Counted from the stretch's first letter, positions 10,867 to 21,440 are shown. The stretch is DNA of 64,000 nt from Aradus depressus (GCA_963662175.1 OY759226.1:25714446-25778445); one strand, 5' to 3'. Translations and numbers: made by a program. Notes: generated by a model not told the origin, from the sequence alone.

Positions 10867-10869
10867 CTG

Positions 10870-11160
10870 TGGAACAACCAATAGAAGCAACTTAGCGTAA
10901 AGAATACACCAGACAGTACAGAAGTATAGCTGAGATGTTTCTGAATATATTTACATAAATATAAGCAATATATTGCTAAATGTATTTAGGCCCTGAAGTT
11001 GTAAGGCGGTGCAATTCAATTATTTTTTACGTTTGTTTAAATTTTTTTCTTCGTAAAAAAAATTAAAAATTAAATTTTATTTTGTATGTTTGTTCAGCTT
11101 GTAAATATTGTATTTTTTACTAAATATTAATACAACTTAAAAATTAAAGGTTTTAAATTT
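10870..11160. other. intron DNA next to the S1 exon
   Basis: AT-rich sequence upstream of the S1 exon acceptor. Nothing recognised. Confidence 0.5.
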
Positions 11161-11164
11161 TATC

Positions 11165-11400
11165 GTTGGGATCGATTATTAAAACTCAGGAGGGAAACAC
11201 AAAATATCCGTTCACGATTGTAAATTATAATCTCTGTTTTTGAATGTTTATTAATTTATTTTTCTATTAATTTCAGTTATTTTGTATATATTTTTCTTCA
11301 AGGGTTTTTTAAAAATATACTCTTAAGCGGTAGCATTGTTTTTAATTTACTGATTACACTGTACAAGGGTAAATTTACTTATATGAAAATACGTTTTTTT
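11165..11400 (+). mobile_element. LINE 3' UTR fragment (family of the element at 63.35-63.98 kb)
   Basis: 'aaaactcaggagggaaacac', 'aatatccgttcacgattg' and 'gcattgtttttaattta' match the reverse complement of 63420-63620 closely. Only untranslated sequence is present. Confidence 0.75.
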
Positions 11401-11731
11401 GAAGGACTTTCATGTGGGAAATTCAAATCTGAAATCAGAAATTCGCTGTTTTTTATTCATACGAGAATATTTGTCTAATTTAACTGAAATTTTTTAATCT
11501 GAGATAAAGATAACAACAGTTGGCAACAATGAATTTTGTCTTTCATTTGTTTTCATATTCAAGAGTTGACATCCCGTTGCAAATAGATTTATGTTAGTTA
11601 ATAAACAAGTTATTGTTAAACTATTTAAAATTGAATTTTATAGCGTGTTAAACTTACAAATGTAGATGGTAGAGACCCTCCATATCATGAGTAAATATAC
11701 ATACTATATTTATATATATATTGTATTTCGT

Positions 11732-12413
11732 ATGGTCAAGGGACTGACGGTTTGGTACGAATTATCGGGATAACCAATTATCGGGAGTACAAAATATAAA
11801 AAATTAAAAAACGTATTAATGCAAATATGTATGTATTAAGAAGTATGTACAATGTGGTAAGAATAAAAACTATGCAATAAACACTGCTTTATACTAAACT
11901 ATACAATAGACAAAAATACGTACATATGTTCTAGATTAATTAAACACCAATCAAACATTTGTTCGAAAAAATATTAGACAAGATCAATAAAATTGCTAAA
12001 ACTTTCCCCCTCTCCTCTCCTCATTTCCTTTCAGTGAAAAGAGTACGAATTACATTTGATAATATGAAATTTCATAGAAAACTTGTCTCTCTCACTCGCT
12101 CTCCCCTTTGGTTCTGTAGGAATCAAGTGATTTCCTAGAAAACATTTATCTCGCACTCATTCTGCTCTCTCGTCTCTCACTGTCCTCTCTCCCCCTCTTG
12201 AAAACAGTACGAATTAACGAGGTTTTTAAGCTGAAAATACGAATTATAAGACGTTTTAAGAGACCTCGAGCATAAAAATAATACGAATTATCGAGGGGTC
12301 CGAAATGCATTGTTTTTATACCACTTATCGGGATTTTCTCTGGGGACCGGCAAATTTGTACGAATTAGCCGGAAATACGAATAATCGGGATACGAAATAT
12401 CGGGATTCCACTG
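11732..12413. mobile_element. pogo/Tigger-like non-autonomous element
   Basis: The right end is sharp: 'cgaaatatcgggattccactg' followed by TA (12414-12415), the CAGTGGAAT...-type terminus of pogo/Tigger elements. The left part (gtacgaattatcgggata..) carries the same sub-terminal 'cgaattatcggga' motif, but its terminus is degraded. The interior is AT- or CT-rich without an ORF. Confidence 0.6.
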
Positions 12414-12690
12414 TATTTCTGTTTTAACTACAGTATATTATTCTGACAACTTTAGTATATAAAATATGTAACTTTCTATATTTTTCTTTTACTGAAATTT
12501 CTTCAACCATAGACGTAAACTAGAAGTCAGATTCTAACATAGAGAGAGAGAGAGAGAAATCTTGAGTTTAACCTGGCATTTTTGTTAGATGAAGTGAGTA
12601 ATGTTTGTTAGATTATGTATTGTTTTTTATATGCACAATTCAACTCAGCAATAATTTCAAATGTTTATGTATATCTTCTAGAAAATGTAC
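12414..12690. other. AT-rich intron DNA with (GA)n
   Basis: A (GA)8 microsatellite lies at 12541-12556. The rest is unrecognised. Confidence 0.5.
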
Positions 12691-13026
12691 TGATTATTTT
12701 TGATTTGTATTTAGTGTATAAGGGTAATGGTTAAGGAACCTTATTGTATAATTGAGGGGTTTAGAAGCAAAGGGATGTAAGTGAGAGCGAGATAATTACC
12801 TTCAAAGTTATAGTAACATCGTAAATTCAGGTATTACCCAGGTATTTTCTACTAGTAACAGCATTACTGGTATTAACAATCGTTCTGATCTTTAGCCAGT
12901 AGTCGGGGTAGGTGTCAAGGAAGATGTTAACACACATATCTCAATTTCAGTCGAATTGTCACTTACATCCCTTTGTTTCCAACCCAATTATTGAACCTCT
13001 GTAAATGCGACTGTTATAATAAACTC
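12691..13026 (+). mobile_element. LINE 3' UTR fragment interrupted by a MITE
   Basis: 'tgattatttttgatttgtat', 'ggttaaggaaccttattgta' and, after the insertion, 'cctctgtaaatgc.ac..ttataataaactctt' match the reverse complement of 63350-63470. Confidence 0.75.
12756..12985. mobile_element. 230-bp MITE inside the LINE 3' UTR
   Basis: Left 'gggtttagaagcaaaggga' plus 'tgtaagtga' is inverted at the right as 'tcacttacatccctttgttt' plus 'ccaaccc'. The uninterrupted LINE copy near 63.4 kb shows the empty site. Flanks 'ataattga' and 'aattattga' may be an imperfect 8-bp duplication, hAT-like. Confidence 0.78.
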
Positions 13027-13426
13027 TTCTTCTTACTTAATATTGAATGAAATAAACTAGGATTAGAGCATAAAACGTTTTATTTTAACTTTCATACTTC
13101 ATTTGTCAATGTGAGTTAAGTTCATGTTTATTACTGGTCCATATAAAAACGTTTTTCCCTTTCTCTTCTCAAATACAGTGTGTGTTGAGATCTCGTCGAG
13201 ATAGGTTGTGTTGTGAGCTCTCTGAAAATTGGAATTACCGATAGACCAGGGAGTAACCTTTAATTTCTTTCTATATATACTTATTTATTTGTTTTGTTAT
13301 TGTTTTTCTTTTTTCTTTTTCTTTTTCTTTTCTTTGGTTGTATTTGTTTTTCTCTTTTTTCGCTGTGTACACTACGTATTTTTCTCCTACGTGTATTAAC
13401 TCTACACAGCTGGTTTTTGAACAATA
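13027..13426 (+). other. upstream DNA and probable 5' UTR of the I-like LINE
   Basis: The element probably begins somewhere in 13170-13200 (agtgtgtgttgagatctcgt), but the 5' boundary is not certain. A T-rich stretch (13260-13360) precedes ORF1. Confidence 0.45.
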
Positions 13427-14713
13427 ATGAATCTTCCCCCGGATATCGTTAAAATGAAAAGAAGAAAAAGATGCCTAGACAGCTTACTAAAAGAAATAGA
13501 CCCCCAAGCAAAAGGTTCACATGTGGAACCTGTCCCAAATTTTCTAGTAATTTCTAGAGATGGAGAAGGCGACCTCCTCAAAGTCTCACCTTTTCTCATT
13601 AATAAAGCTATAATAGGAGCTGTGGGTGAAGTGAAACATATAAAGAAGTTGAGAAACGGGACACTACTTGTAGAGACAAAAAATACTAGTCAATCCAGAA
13701 AGTTATTACAAATGACTTCCTTCTATGATCAGGTCCAAATTAAAGTAGAACCCCATCGTACTTTAAATAGTTCAAAAGGGATTATTACATGTTTTGATTT
13801 AGCAGACTTTTCTGATGAAGAAATTCATAAAGAATTGGAAGCACAATTAGTCACTAGTGTAAAAAGAATAATTTCAAAAAAGACTGGTGTACCTACCAAC
13901 ACAAACAGTTTCATTATCACTTTCTCTATCCCAGTAGTTCCAGAAATACTGAAAGTAGGTTTCTACTCTGTGAAGGTCAGGAAATTCATACCATCCCCGA
14001 TGAGATGTTTTTCATGTTTTCAATACGGTCATATTAAATTTAACTGTAAAAAAAACCCTATTTGTGATAAGTGTAGCCTACCTTTACACGAAGGAGCACC
14101 CTGCACTAGAGATTTGTTTTGTGCCAACTGCGGTGGTAAACATTCGTGTTGGTCCAGAGAATGTCCCAGATATCTCCAAGAGATTGCCATCAAAGAGATA
14201 CAAGTAACAGAAAAGATACCCTATGGGAACGCTAAAAAATTATATAAAGAAAGACAGGCTCCAACCTTTAGTAAGTCCTATGCTCAGAAGGTAGGAAATG
14301 AAACAGAAAGTAAAGAATCTTTATTTAAATTTGGATCAGAGCGAACTTGGCAGAAGCCTCGAGTCGCTGACATGGCTGTTCAGACTGAAAACATACTAAC
14401 AGATAACATTGATAAAACAAAAACCCCCAAATCCCTCCCACCTAGATCAAGTGCTGGCTCTCCCCCCACCACCACCCCCTCCCTTCCCATCCCATTACCC
14501 CTCCCCTCAACCTCCCCCCCTCCCCTTCCCTCTCATCCCCAATCCAGTGTTCTCTCTGACGGGGACACATCAGATACTTCCCTTATGGAGGTCTCAGCAG
14601 AGCCTCCCAAGGTTAAACCAGTAACAATCTATCTTAAAGACATAAATAAGAAAAAGAAATACAAAAAAGAGAGAAATGCCAACACTGCTATTGATAGTGG
14701 CAGTGGCACATAA
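13427..14713 (+). CDS. LINE ORF1, gag-like nucleic-acid-binding protein
   Basis: 428 codons. The protein coats element RNA into ribonucleoprotein particles and aids reverse transcription. Residues ~193-250 hold three cysteine-histidine knuckles. Two fit C-X2-C-X4-H-X4-C exactly (CFSCFQYGHIKFNC and CDKCSLPLHEGAPC); the third (CANCGGKHSCWSREC) has altered spacing, C-X2-C-X3-H-X6-C. An N-terminal basic segment (MKRRKRC) and a fold of RRM-like length precede them. Residues ~340-375 are a proline-rich tract (SPPTTTPSLPIPLPLPS), and the C-terminus is Lys-rich (DINKKKKYKKE). The start is the first ATG after a stop and a T-rich leader. The frame is uninterrupted. Confidence 0.88.
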   Translation: MNLPPDIVKMKRRKRCLDSLLKEIDPQAKGSHVEPVPNFLVISRDGEGDLLKVSPFLINKAIIGAVGEVKHIKKLRNGTLLVETKNTSQSRKLLQMTSFYDQVQIKVEPHRTLNSSKGIITCFDLADFSDEEIHKELEAQLVTSVKRIISKKTGVPTNTNSFIITFSIPVVPEILKVGFYSVKVRKFIPSPMRCFSCFQYGHIKFNCKKNPICDKCSLPLHEGAPCTRDLFCANCGGKHSCWSRECPRYLQEIAIKEIQVTEKIPYGNAKKLYKERQAPTFSKSYAQKVGNETESKESLFKFGSERTWQKPRVADMAVQTENILTDNIDKTKTPKSLPPRSSAGSPPTTTPSLPIPLPLPSTSPPPLPSHPQSSVLSDGDTSDTSLMEVSAEPPKVKPVTIYLKDINKKKKYKKERNANTAIDSGSGT

Positions 14714-15076
14714 TAAGAATACTATTATTACTATGACAGGAATACTAATATATAGGAATACTAATATATATAGGAATACTAATATTACTAAGTCCCTCCT
14801 GCTTATCCTCAATAGAATTATTATCCTCTACACCCCGTCCCTATTACCATTGAGTTGTATTTTATTAAATAAGATATCTAACCATTATTACATATCCTTG
14901 GAACCTCTCATGATTGTTAGCAATGAAGGTGAATTCGTGATTACATTATGTACTTATATTATTATTAATCTTTACCCATCCCATTATCATACTCACCTTA
15001 TTGGCCTTTTTACTGTAACCATTTATTTAGCCAAAGTTTTTCTTACATCTTCCATATATTCTTCTATCTTTAAAGT

Positions 15077-15241
15077 ATGAATCACATAACAAATCTCCTG
15101 CAGTGGAATTGTAATGGTATCTGGCAACAATTAGCGGAAGCGAAGTTACTAATAAATCCCAATGAATACTTTTCACCAGCAGCTCTTCGTCGGCGCGAAA
15201 CTCCTCACCTCCCCTATTCATCCCAATGGCACTTAAAGTAA
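15077..15241 (+). pseudogene. vestigial duplicate of the ORF2 endonuclease start
   Basis: A 54-codon frame starting MNHITNLLQWNCNG reproduces the beginning of the endonuclease domain (compare VIQWNCNG of ORF2, 149 nt downstream in another frame). It continues IWQQLAEAKLLIN, typical endonuclease spacing, then becomes unrelated and stops just inside ORF2. It looks like the element's original ORF2 start, left behind by a rearrangement or template jump. Confidence 0.65.
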
Positions 15242-18200
15242 TACAGTGGAATTGCAACGGATACAGAACCCACCATCCCGAGGTACAGTTGCTCATCCAG
15301 GAAGAGAGTCCTGCCTGCTTCTGTCTGCAAGAGACGCGCCTCACAGACACCCATCCTGTCAATATCCCAAATTTTGACGTTCACCGCTGTGACGGACCCG
15401 TCGAGGGTCACGGCGGCGTCCTGAACCTCATATTAAATACAATAGCAGCTGAAATGTTAACACTCAATACTGAACTCCAAGCTGTAGCAACCAGACTCCA
15501 TACTGATCATCCCTTCACCTTATGCAATATTTACATTTCACCATCTGAAAACCCTTCGGAGAACGAACTTACTAACCTTATAGATCAGCTACCAAGACCC
15601 GTACTTTTAGTGGGTGACTTTAATAGCCACAACACTCTCTGGGGATCGATGACGAACTCCCCCAGAGGGACACTGCTTGAGAGAGTCTTTGACTCCAAAA
15701 AATTACTTGTCTTGAACAGCGGAGAGCCAACTTACCTTAGTCCTGCTTACGGAACCTTCTCAGCAATAGACCTAAGTGCATGCTCCAGATCCCTGGCTAC
15801 GGATGCACAATGGATCCCACTGCCCGATCAATATAACAGTGACCACTTCCCTGCATTAACACTGATAAAGAGCGAAGTAGAGTTGACTGGAAGGAGAAGA
15901 CGATGGGTCGTGGAACAGGCGGATTGGGACCTATACAAAACCCTAATGGTAAGGGACAGCCAATGGTCAATGGACCCGGAAGAAAACTGCGCGTCTCTCG
16001 AGAATATCATCCTCTCTGCAGCAAGGGAAGCGATTCCCAGAACGTCTGATCAATATAAAAGAAAGCCTCTTCCCTGGTTTAATAATGAGTGTAAAACAAG
16101 TATAAGGAATAGAAGAAGAGCTCTCAGAAAGTTCAAGGAAAACATGACAGGAACCAACCTCATAGAGTACAAAAAACTAAAATCCATCAGCAGGAAAGTT
16201 ATAAAAGAGAGTAAAATGAGTTGCTGGAGAGACTATATCTCAGGCATCAACTCATCTACTCCCTCAGAACAAGTATGGAAAAAGATAAGAGCAATCTCGG
16301 GAAAAAAAGTAACTCCACAAATTATACTCGAAATAAACAGAAAACTCTGTTCTAATCAAAAACAAGTAGCCAACCGACTTGCTGAAACCTTTTCACTATC
16401 CGAACTAATACCAGACCCATCATTTGTTGAATACAAGCATAAAGAAGAAAAAAAAGACATCATCTTCACTTCAGTTGACAACAATGAAGACTACAATATA
16501 CCATTTAGCACGTGGGAACTCGAAACAGCCTTAAGAAAACTTAAAGGTAAATCTCCTGGTCCCGATAACATCGTATATAAAATGGTTAAAAATCTTCCTA
16601 CAGAAATCTTACAAGCCTTACTCCAATTATATAACCAGATATGGGCAACTGGGATATTCCCAAGAAGATGGAAAGAATCTTACATTATACCCATACTCAA
16701 GCCTGGAAAAGATAAACGAGACCCTTCTAGCTATCGCCCCATCTCGCTCTCTTGCTGCCTCTGCAAGATCATGGAAAGGATGGTCAACAGGAGACTCTCG
16801 TGGAAGCTAGAGAACGAAAAGTTACTTTCTAACCTACAATGTGGCTTCCGGAAGAGGAGATCAACGGTCGATAACCTGGTAAAAATAGAAGCCGTACTAC
16901 AGGATGCATTCATCAACAAACAAGAAGCTGTAGGAATTTTTTTTGACATCACAAAAGCTTTCGATACAACATGGCGCTATGACATCTTAAAGACTCTGTC
17001 TGCCTGGGGATTCAGAGGTAGTCTCCCAATTTTCATAAAAGGCTTCCTCACACGCCGCTCCTTCCGAGTATTACTAGGTAACACTCTGTCAAGCTCAAAA
17101 ACGCAAAACCAAGGAGTACCACAGGGAAGTGTTCTAAGCACTACCCTCTTCATGATCGCTATAAACAAAATTGACCAATGCCTAACAAAAAACGTACAAG
17201 GATTTCTCTACGCAGATGACTTCGCCATAATATGTAGAGGACACAACATGAAAAATGTCCAGTCGAACCTCCAAAACACAGTCAACAAAATACAAAGGTG
17301 GTCGCAAGAAACAGGACTAAGAGTCTCCTTGGACAAGACCTGCTGCGTTCACTTTCACCGGAAAAGAAACGTTCTATCAAATCCTGTAATAACATTTGAA
17401 AGTACCCCCATACGCTATGTCAATCAAGTCCGTTTCCTGGGAGTAATTCTGGACTCCAAATTAAACTGGACAGCCCATATCAAGTACCTAAAGGAAAAAT
17501 GCTCGAATTCCATGAAAATCCTTTATCTTTTGAGCAGTTTGGACTGGGGCTCTGATAGAGCAACATTGATCAAGATATACAAAGCCATCATATGTTCCAA
17601 AATGGACTACTGTTGTTTCGTGTACGGATCCGCGAGGAAATCCTACCTGGAAATACTCGACGCCATCCATCATAAAGGTATCCGTGTCGCAACAGGAGCA
17701 TTTAGAACAAGCCCTATAGCGAGTATTTGTACTGAATCCAGCATTTGTCCCCTAATATTCCGGAGGCATTTATTGGGGTCAAGATACATGGCCAAAGTAT
17801 ACTCCGATCCTGAGCATCTTTGCTACAAATATATATTTAAGGCTAAATATCAAGGACTGTACAACACCGCGAAAAACCCTACACTGCCTCTAAGGATCCG
17901 GCTGAAAAGCGTCATAACCCAACTGGAAGAAGTTCCCAGAATCACAGAGCATCAAGTAACACCTTGTTGGATCTTTCCGAGACCCAATTGCTGTACTGAA
18001 CTACTGAAAGTATCTGCCGCGAGAGGAGCTGGTGTATATCTACCACAACTGTACGCCCTACTAGAGCAAACGGAAGGAGCCCGAGTATTATATACCGATG
18101 GATCGAAAACGAATGATTCAACATCCTGTGCATACATAGATGGCAATGAGGTGAGAAAGTTCAAACTACATCCTCTCAGCAGTATATTTACTGCAGAACT

Positions 18201-18891
18201 GACGGCAATCTATCATGCTCTATATCATTCCTTGGTTGCCCCAGAAAAACATATAGCTATTTGCACAGACTCATTGAGCTCAATGCTTGCCATTGACAAT
18301 ATGTACAGCGATCACCCATTAGTATATAAGATTCAGAACTGTGTCTATCAGCTGAAAGAAATGGGGAAAGAGGTCACTTTCGTCTGGGTCCCAGGTCACT
18401 CGGGGATCCCGGGTAACGAAAGGGCAGATCGTGCGGCAGAGGAAGCGCATAGTCTCCTTGAAGTGGTCCCCACTCGTCTCTCCGCCCGGGAATACGCTAA
18501 ACCACTAGCCACAAATATATATGACAGCTGGCAGTCTATGTGGAGCGAAATACAAGACAACAAATTGAAAATGATCAAGAGATCTGTAACCAATTGGAAG
18601 TCCTGCTATCGGAAGAACAGAAGAGAAGAGGTGTGTATCGCACGACTCAGGATAGGACACAGCCGCCTAACTCACGGGTACCTGATCAACAGAGAGGATC
18701 CCCCCATCTGTCCCACCTGCAACGTGCAAATAACAGTCCGCCACATCTTTGAAGACTGTCTTAGATACCGGGGACTCCTGGAAATACACGGCGTTCCCGG
18801 GAATGTCTCCGAAGCACTAGGGGATGATAAGAATACCATAAACAAAGTAATTAATTTTATTAAAGAAGCTGAACTTACTTCTAAAATATAA
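15226..18891 (+). CDS. LINE ORF2: endonuclease, reverse transcriptase, RNase H
   Basis: 1221 codons, uninterrupted. It catalyses target-primed reverse transcription. An AP-type endonuclease occupies residues 1-225: WNCNG (8-12), QET (35-37), GDFNSHN (~130) and SDH (~205-207), the expected catalytic Asn, Glu, Asp and His. The reverse transcriptase spans ~430-720, with PGPDNI, SYRPISL, QCGFRKRRST, FFDITKAFDT, QGVPQGSVLS and YADD (662-665). RNase H spans ~950-1075: YTDGS (956-960), FTAEL (Glu ~991), CTDSLS (~1014) and VPGHSGIPGNERAD. A C-terminal C-X2-C...H...C motif (CPTCN...RHIFEDC) lies at ~1160-1180. All key residues are visible, so the protein could be functional. The ATG at 15226 is the first usable start, but the vestigial frame at 15077 implies the ancestral start lay upstream. 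Confidence 0.93.
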   Translation: MALKVIQWNCNGYRTHHPEVQLLIQEESPACFCLQETRLTDTHPVNIPNFDVHRCDGPVEGHGGVLNLILNTIAAEMLTLNTELQAVATRLHTDHPFTLCNIYISPSENPSENELTNLIDQLPRPVLLVGDFNSHNTLWGSMTNSPRGTLLERVFDSKKLLVLNSGEPTYLSPAYGTFSAIDLSACSRSLATDAQWIPLPDQYNSDHFPALTLIKSEVELTGRRRRWVVEQADWDLYKTLMVRDSQWSMDPEENCASLENIILSAAREAIPRTSDQYKRKPLPWFNNECKTSIRNRRRALRKFKENMTGTNLIEYKKLKSISRKVIKESKMSCWRDYISGINSSTPSEQVWKKIRAISGKKVTPQIILEINRKLCSNQKQVANRLAETFSLSELIPDPSFVEYKHKEEKKDIIFTSVDNNEDYNIPFSTWELETALRKLKGKSPGPDNIVYKMVKNLPTEILQALLQLYNQIWATGIFPRRWKESYIIPILKPGKDKRDPSSYRPISLSCCLCKIMERMVNRRLSWKLENEKLLSNLQCGFRKRRSTVDNLVKIEAVLQDAFINKQEAVGIFFDITKAFDTTWRYDILKTLSAWGFRGSLPIFIKGFLTRRSFRVLLGNTLSSSKTQNQGVPQGSVLSTTLFMIAINKIDQCLTKNVQGFLYADDFAIICRGHNMKNVQSNLQNTVNKIQRWSQETGLRVSLDKTCCVHFHRKRNVLSNPVITFESTPIRYVNQVRFLGVILDSKLNWTAHIKYLKEKCSNSMKILYLLSSLDWGSDRATLIKIYKAIICSKMDYCCFVYGSARKSYLEILDAIHHKGIRVATGAFRTSPIASICTESSICPLIFRRHLLGSRYMAKVYSDPEHLCYKYIFKAKYQGLYNTAKNPTLPLRIRLKSVITQLEEVPRITEHQVTPCWIFPRPNCCTELLKVSAARGAGVYLPQLYALLEQTEGARVLYTDGSKTNDSTSCAYIDGNEVRKFKLHPLSSIFTAELTAIYHALYHSLVAPEKHIAICTDSLSSMLAIDNMYSDHPLVYKIQNCVYQLKEMGKEVTFVWVPGHSGIPGNERADRAAEEAHSLLEVVPTRLSAREYAKPLATNIYDSWQSMWSEIQDNKLKMIKRSVTNWKSCYRKNRREEVCIARLRIGHSRLTHGYLINREDPPICPTCNVQITVRHIFEDCLRYRGLLEIHGVPGNVSEALGDDKNTINKVINFIKEAELTSKI

Positions 18892-18897
18892 GTAGTA

Positions 18898-19075
18898 GAA
18901 AAAAAAAATAATAACAATAATATAATATGTATATAATATACATATACGAAAAAAAAAAAAAACAATAATAATAATAATAAAAAAAAAAAAATAATAAAAA
19001 AATAATAATATTAATAAAAAAAATATATATATATATAAAAAATAATAATAAAAAAAAAAATAAAAAAATGAATAA
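18898..19075 (+). repeat. (TAA)/A-rich LINE tail
   Basis: Runs of A, TAA and AT repeats directly after ORF2. This is the simple-repeat tail of the I-like element, possibly expanded as a microsatellite. Confidence 0.8.
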
Positions 19076-19314
19076 TAAGATTATGCGTATAAAACGACAT
19101 TTACATATATACTACTAATGATATACAAAACATGTAAAAGTTGGTTCCTGAGCCGATATATGTGCCTCTAACGAGTGTAAGAAAGACGGGCGTAAATGAC
19201 CATAGCAGTTGAGCGCCCTCATTCCCTAATTATTCAATTATTCTTCTCAAATATGACAACAGAATCTATATAGATTAATTATTTTCTGTCATTACATCTC
19301 CATGTATATCGAAA
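19076..19314. other. unrecognised DNA
   Basis: Moderately AT-rich flank between the LINE tail and a SINE. No feature supported. Confidence 0.4.
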
Positions 19315-19555
19315 CTGGGGGACATGTGCCCGACTCTACTGTGGGAATCCTAAATGTTGCCTTCCTAGGTTTAGTTACGTAGGGTAGGGGGCTTTAACGG
19401 GTACTGACATCATCGTAATATCTATATTATAGACTCTGGACCATCGCTTAACGTCCCATCGCGAAGGACGGCATGCTCAGGCATAGACTGGGTTTTGAAC
19501 CCGCGATCTTGTGCTTCAAAGACAAGCACGCCACCTCTGTGCTACCGGCGCCCTC
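19315..19555 (-). mobile_element. tRNA-derived SINE, diverged, 3' part missing
   Basis: Reverse-strand head (gctaccggcgccctc at 19538-19553), B-box (ggttttgaacccgcgatctt, reverse) and body 'ccatcgcttaacgtcccatc' are present. The distal end is missing beyond the 'gactctactgtggga' segment. Confidence 0.82.
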
Positions 19556-19642
19556 ATCATGTTTGTATCTTGATGCATATAAATATATTTTATTTTCAAC
19601 TAAATATAACTGATATTTTTAAATTTAATTTCTTCTGAAATA

Positions 19643-19643
<1 letters not shown>

Positions 19644-19673
<30 letters not shown>

Positions 19674-20365
19674 TTTTTTTATTTTATTCTATTTGCAATC
19701 TATATACAATACAATATATACATAATAAGCAAATATGTGGTAAAAGAAAAATATAACGTCACTTGATGGGAGAAGCCAGCCAGCGCTGACACTCCCTCGA
19801 AAGTTAATTGTCATTATTCACTATCCTCCGAGAGAAGATCGCGAGGCCACCTCCTGTTCAAGCGGCGGGGAGGATTGTCAGGATGGGAATGAGAGGAAAG
19901 GTCTTGTGCGAGAGGATTTGAATGGGAAGAAAGGTTTCGGTGGAATGATTGGAATCGGGATTTGATTAATTCATTTACAGTGGGAATACTGAGATCTCTG
20001 TGTAGGACTTTATTGGTGACATAGAAAGGAGCATTGACAATTCGTCGGAGGAGTTTGGACTGGAATGCTTGGATACGATTGATGTTGGATTGTTTAGCTG
20101 TACCCCAAAGTTCGAGTCCGTAAATCCAAATTGGACGTATAATGGTCTTGTAAATCGTAAGTTTGTTGTTAGTCGTCAGTTTCGATTTTGGTCCAAGTAG
20201 TCGACGTAACAGTCCGTATCTTCGATTCAGTTCTTGTCGTTTAAGTCGTGTATGTGGGTTCCACGTAAGTCTACTGTCTAGGTAAAACCCGAGATAGCGG
20301 ACTTGGTTTGAAGAGGGAATCAGGATGTTGTTAATGATGACGGGTCTGAAATACAAAAAATAAAA
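19644..20365 (-). mobile_element. 5'-truncated Jockey-like LINE
   Basis: The C-terminal part of the reverse-transcriptase ORF on the minus strand is followed by a short 3' UTR and a poly(A) tail, seen as poly(T) at 19645-19669. It is truncated near 20350-20365. Confidence 0.85.
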
Positions 20366-20389
20366 ATAATAATGATATCCAAGAGACAC
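19814..20389 (-). pseudogene. Jockey-like reverse transcriptase C-terminal fragment
   Basis: 191 codons are open, of which about the last 175 are LINE. Visible signatures are VRYLGFYLDSRLTW (RT thumb), 'NKLTIYKTIIRPIWIYGLEL' with 'WGTAK', 'IQAFQSKLLRRIVNAPFYV' and 'LSIPTVNELI', characteristic of Jockey-clade ORF2 ends. The first ~15 codons are host sequence fused by chance. The palm and YADD are absent. The intact frame and poly(A) suggest a young insertion. Confidence 0.88.
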
Positions 20390-21089
20390 GTTTTTAATTT
20401 AGTTAATTAAAAACTGAAAACACAAGAATATACAAAATGTGAAGAATTTCTTTGAACCCTTTTTAAATAATTCCAGAGAATATTCCGTGATGCTTTTGTA
20501 TTTGAATTAATTTGAGGGCTGTTGTATTCCACCATAATTTAATTGGCTGTCTGTATTTTGTCTATTTTTGTAAAATATTTAGCTTTTGTTCGTTTCACGT
20601 TGAACAAAGACAAGAAAAAAATAAAATAGCTTTATTGACATTCTTTTAGAACAAAAGCCTCTTCTTTTGGACGTTTTAAGTCTACTGCTCTTTCAACAGA
20701 AGAAATCAAAAAAGCAATCCGAAAGAAAATCAGAAAAAAAATTTTGAAATGAATGGAAAATTTACTAGTTGATATTAAATTTTAACGATTGTTCCTATAT
20801 TAAATTATTTCTTAAGTAAAACTGTTACTTCTTGAATAAAAATGAAAATAATTTCTTAAATATGCAGATATTAAAGATGGTGCACAGTGGCCAGGAACAG
20901 AGAAAGATGGAACAAATGAGTAACAGTATTATTTGAAAAAGAACAAAGACTTATTAATTTTCATGTCTGTCTGTTCAGAATCACAGATCTTCAGAATCAC
21001 AGGTCAGTCAAAATCACTTTCAAGTGGAACACTTGTAGTAGATACTGAATCAGAGGGTTTCCATTCTGTATTTTCAACATAGCAGCATA
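20366..21089. other. AT-rich DNA with repeat family E
   Basis: 20620-20745 (gctttattgacattctttta, acaaaagcctcttcttttgg) recurs inverted at 39715-39838. The rest is unrecognised. Confidence 0.55.
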
Positions 21090-21440
21090 TAGGGGAAGTT
21101 ATGTAATCGGTCAGAAATTCGATGTTGATTTTTTACTAGAATTTCATGTTATCCGTCCCTCTGATTCCAAAAATGAAAAAAAAAAAAAAAAAAAAATTGT
21201 CAGTTAAAATTAATACATTGTTAGAGGGCTCTTAACTTTCTTCACAAACAAACACACAGATAGATGTCATCGCGGAAATGGTCTATTTTAAAATGAGGCT
21301 TAACACAAAAACTCTAATAACTGCAGTTGTAATGAATGTATCTAAACAAAATTTCATATGTGAATTCAAAACCCCATAAGGACGACACTTATTAATTTTC
21401 AGCGGAATCGACAGAAGGAAAGCGGTGATCTGAGAGGTTG
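21090..21440 (+). repeat. family R repeat copy
   Basis: Starts 'ataggggaagttatgtaatc'. It contains a poly(A) interruption near 21177-21197, 'aatgaatgtatctaaacaaa' and 'aaaccccataaggacgacac'. It ends before the distal module. Confidence 0.85.

Larger units (their letters stand above)
13175..19075 (+). mobile_element. I-like non-LTR retrotransposon, nearly complete
   Basis: The two-ORF organisation is gag-like ORF1 (13427-14713), ~510-bp spacer, then ORF2 (15226-18891) with endonuclease, reverse transcriptase, RNase H and a terminal zinc motif. A (TAA)/A-rich tail follows (18898-19075). RNase H in ORF2 plus a TAA-type tail fits the I group. Both ORFs are open. The one visible flaw is a duplicated, out-of-frame ORF2 start at 15077. 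The 5' limit is approximate. Confidence 0.88.

Noticed and set aside
14594..15411. Several short frames overlapping the LINE on either strand
   Set aside because: Shadows of ORF1, the spacer and ORF2.
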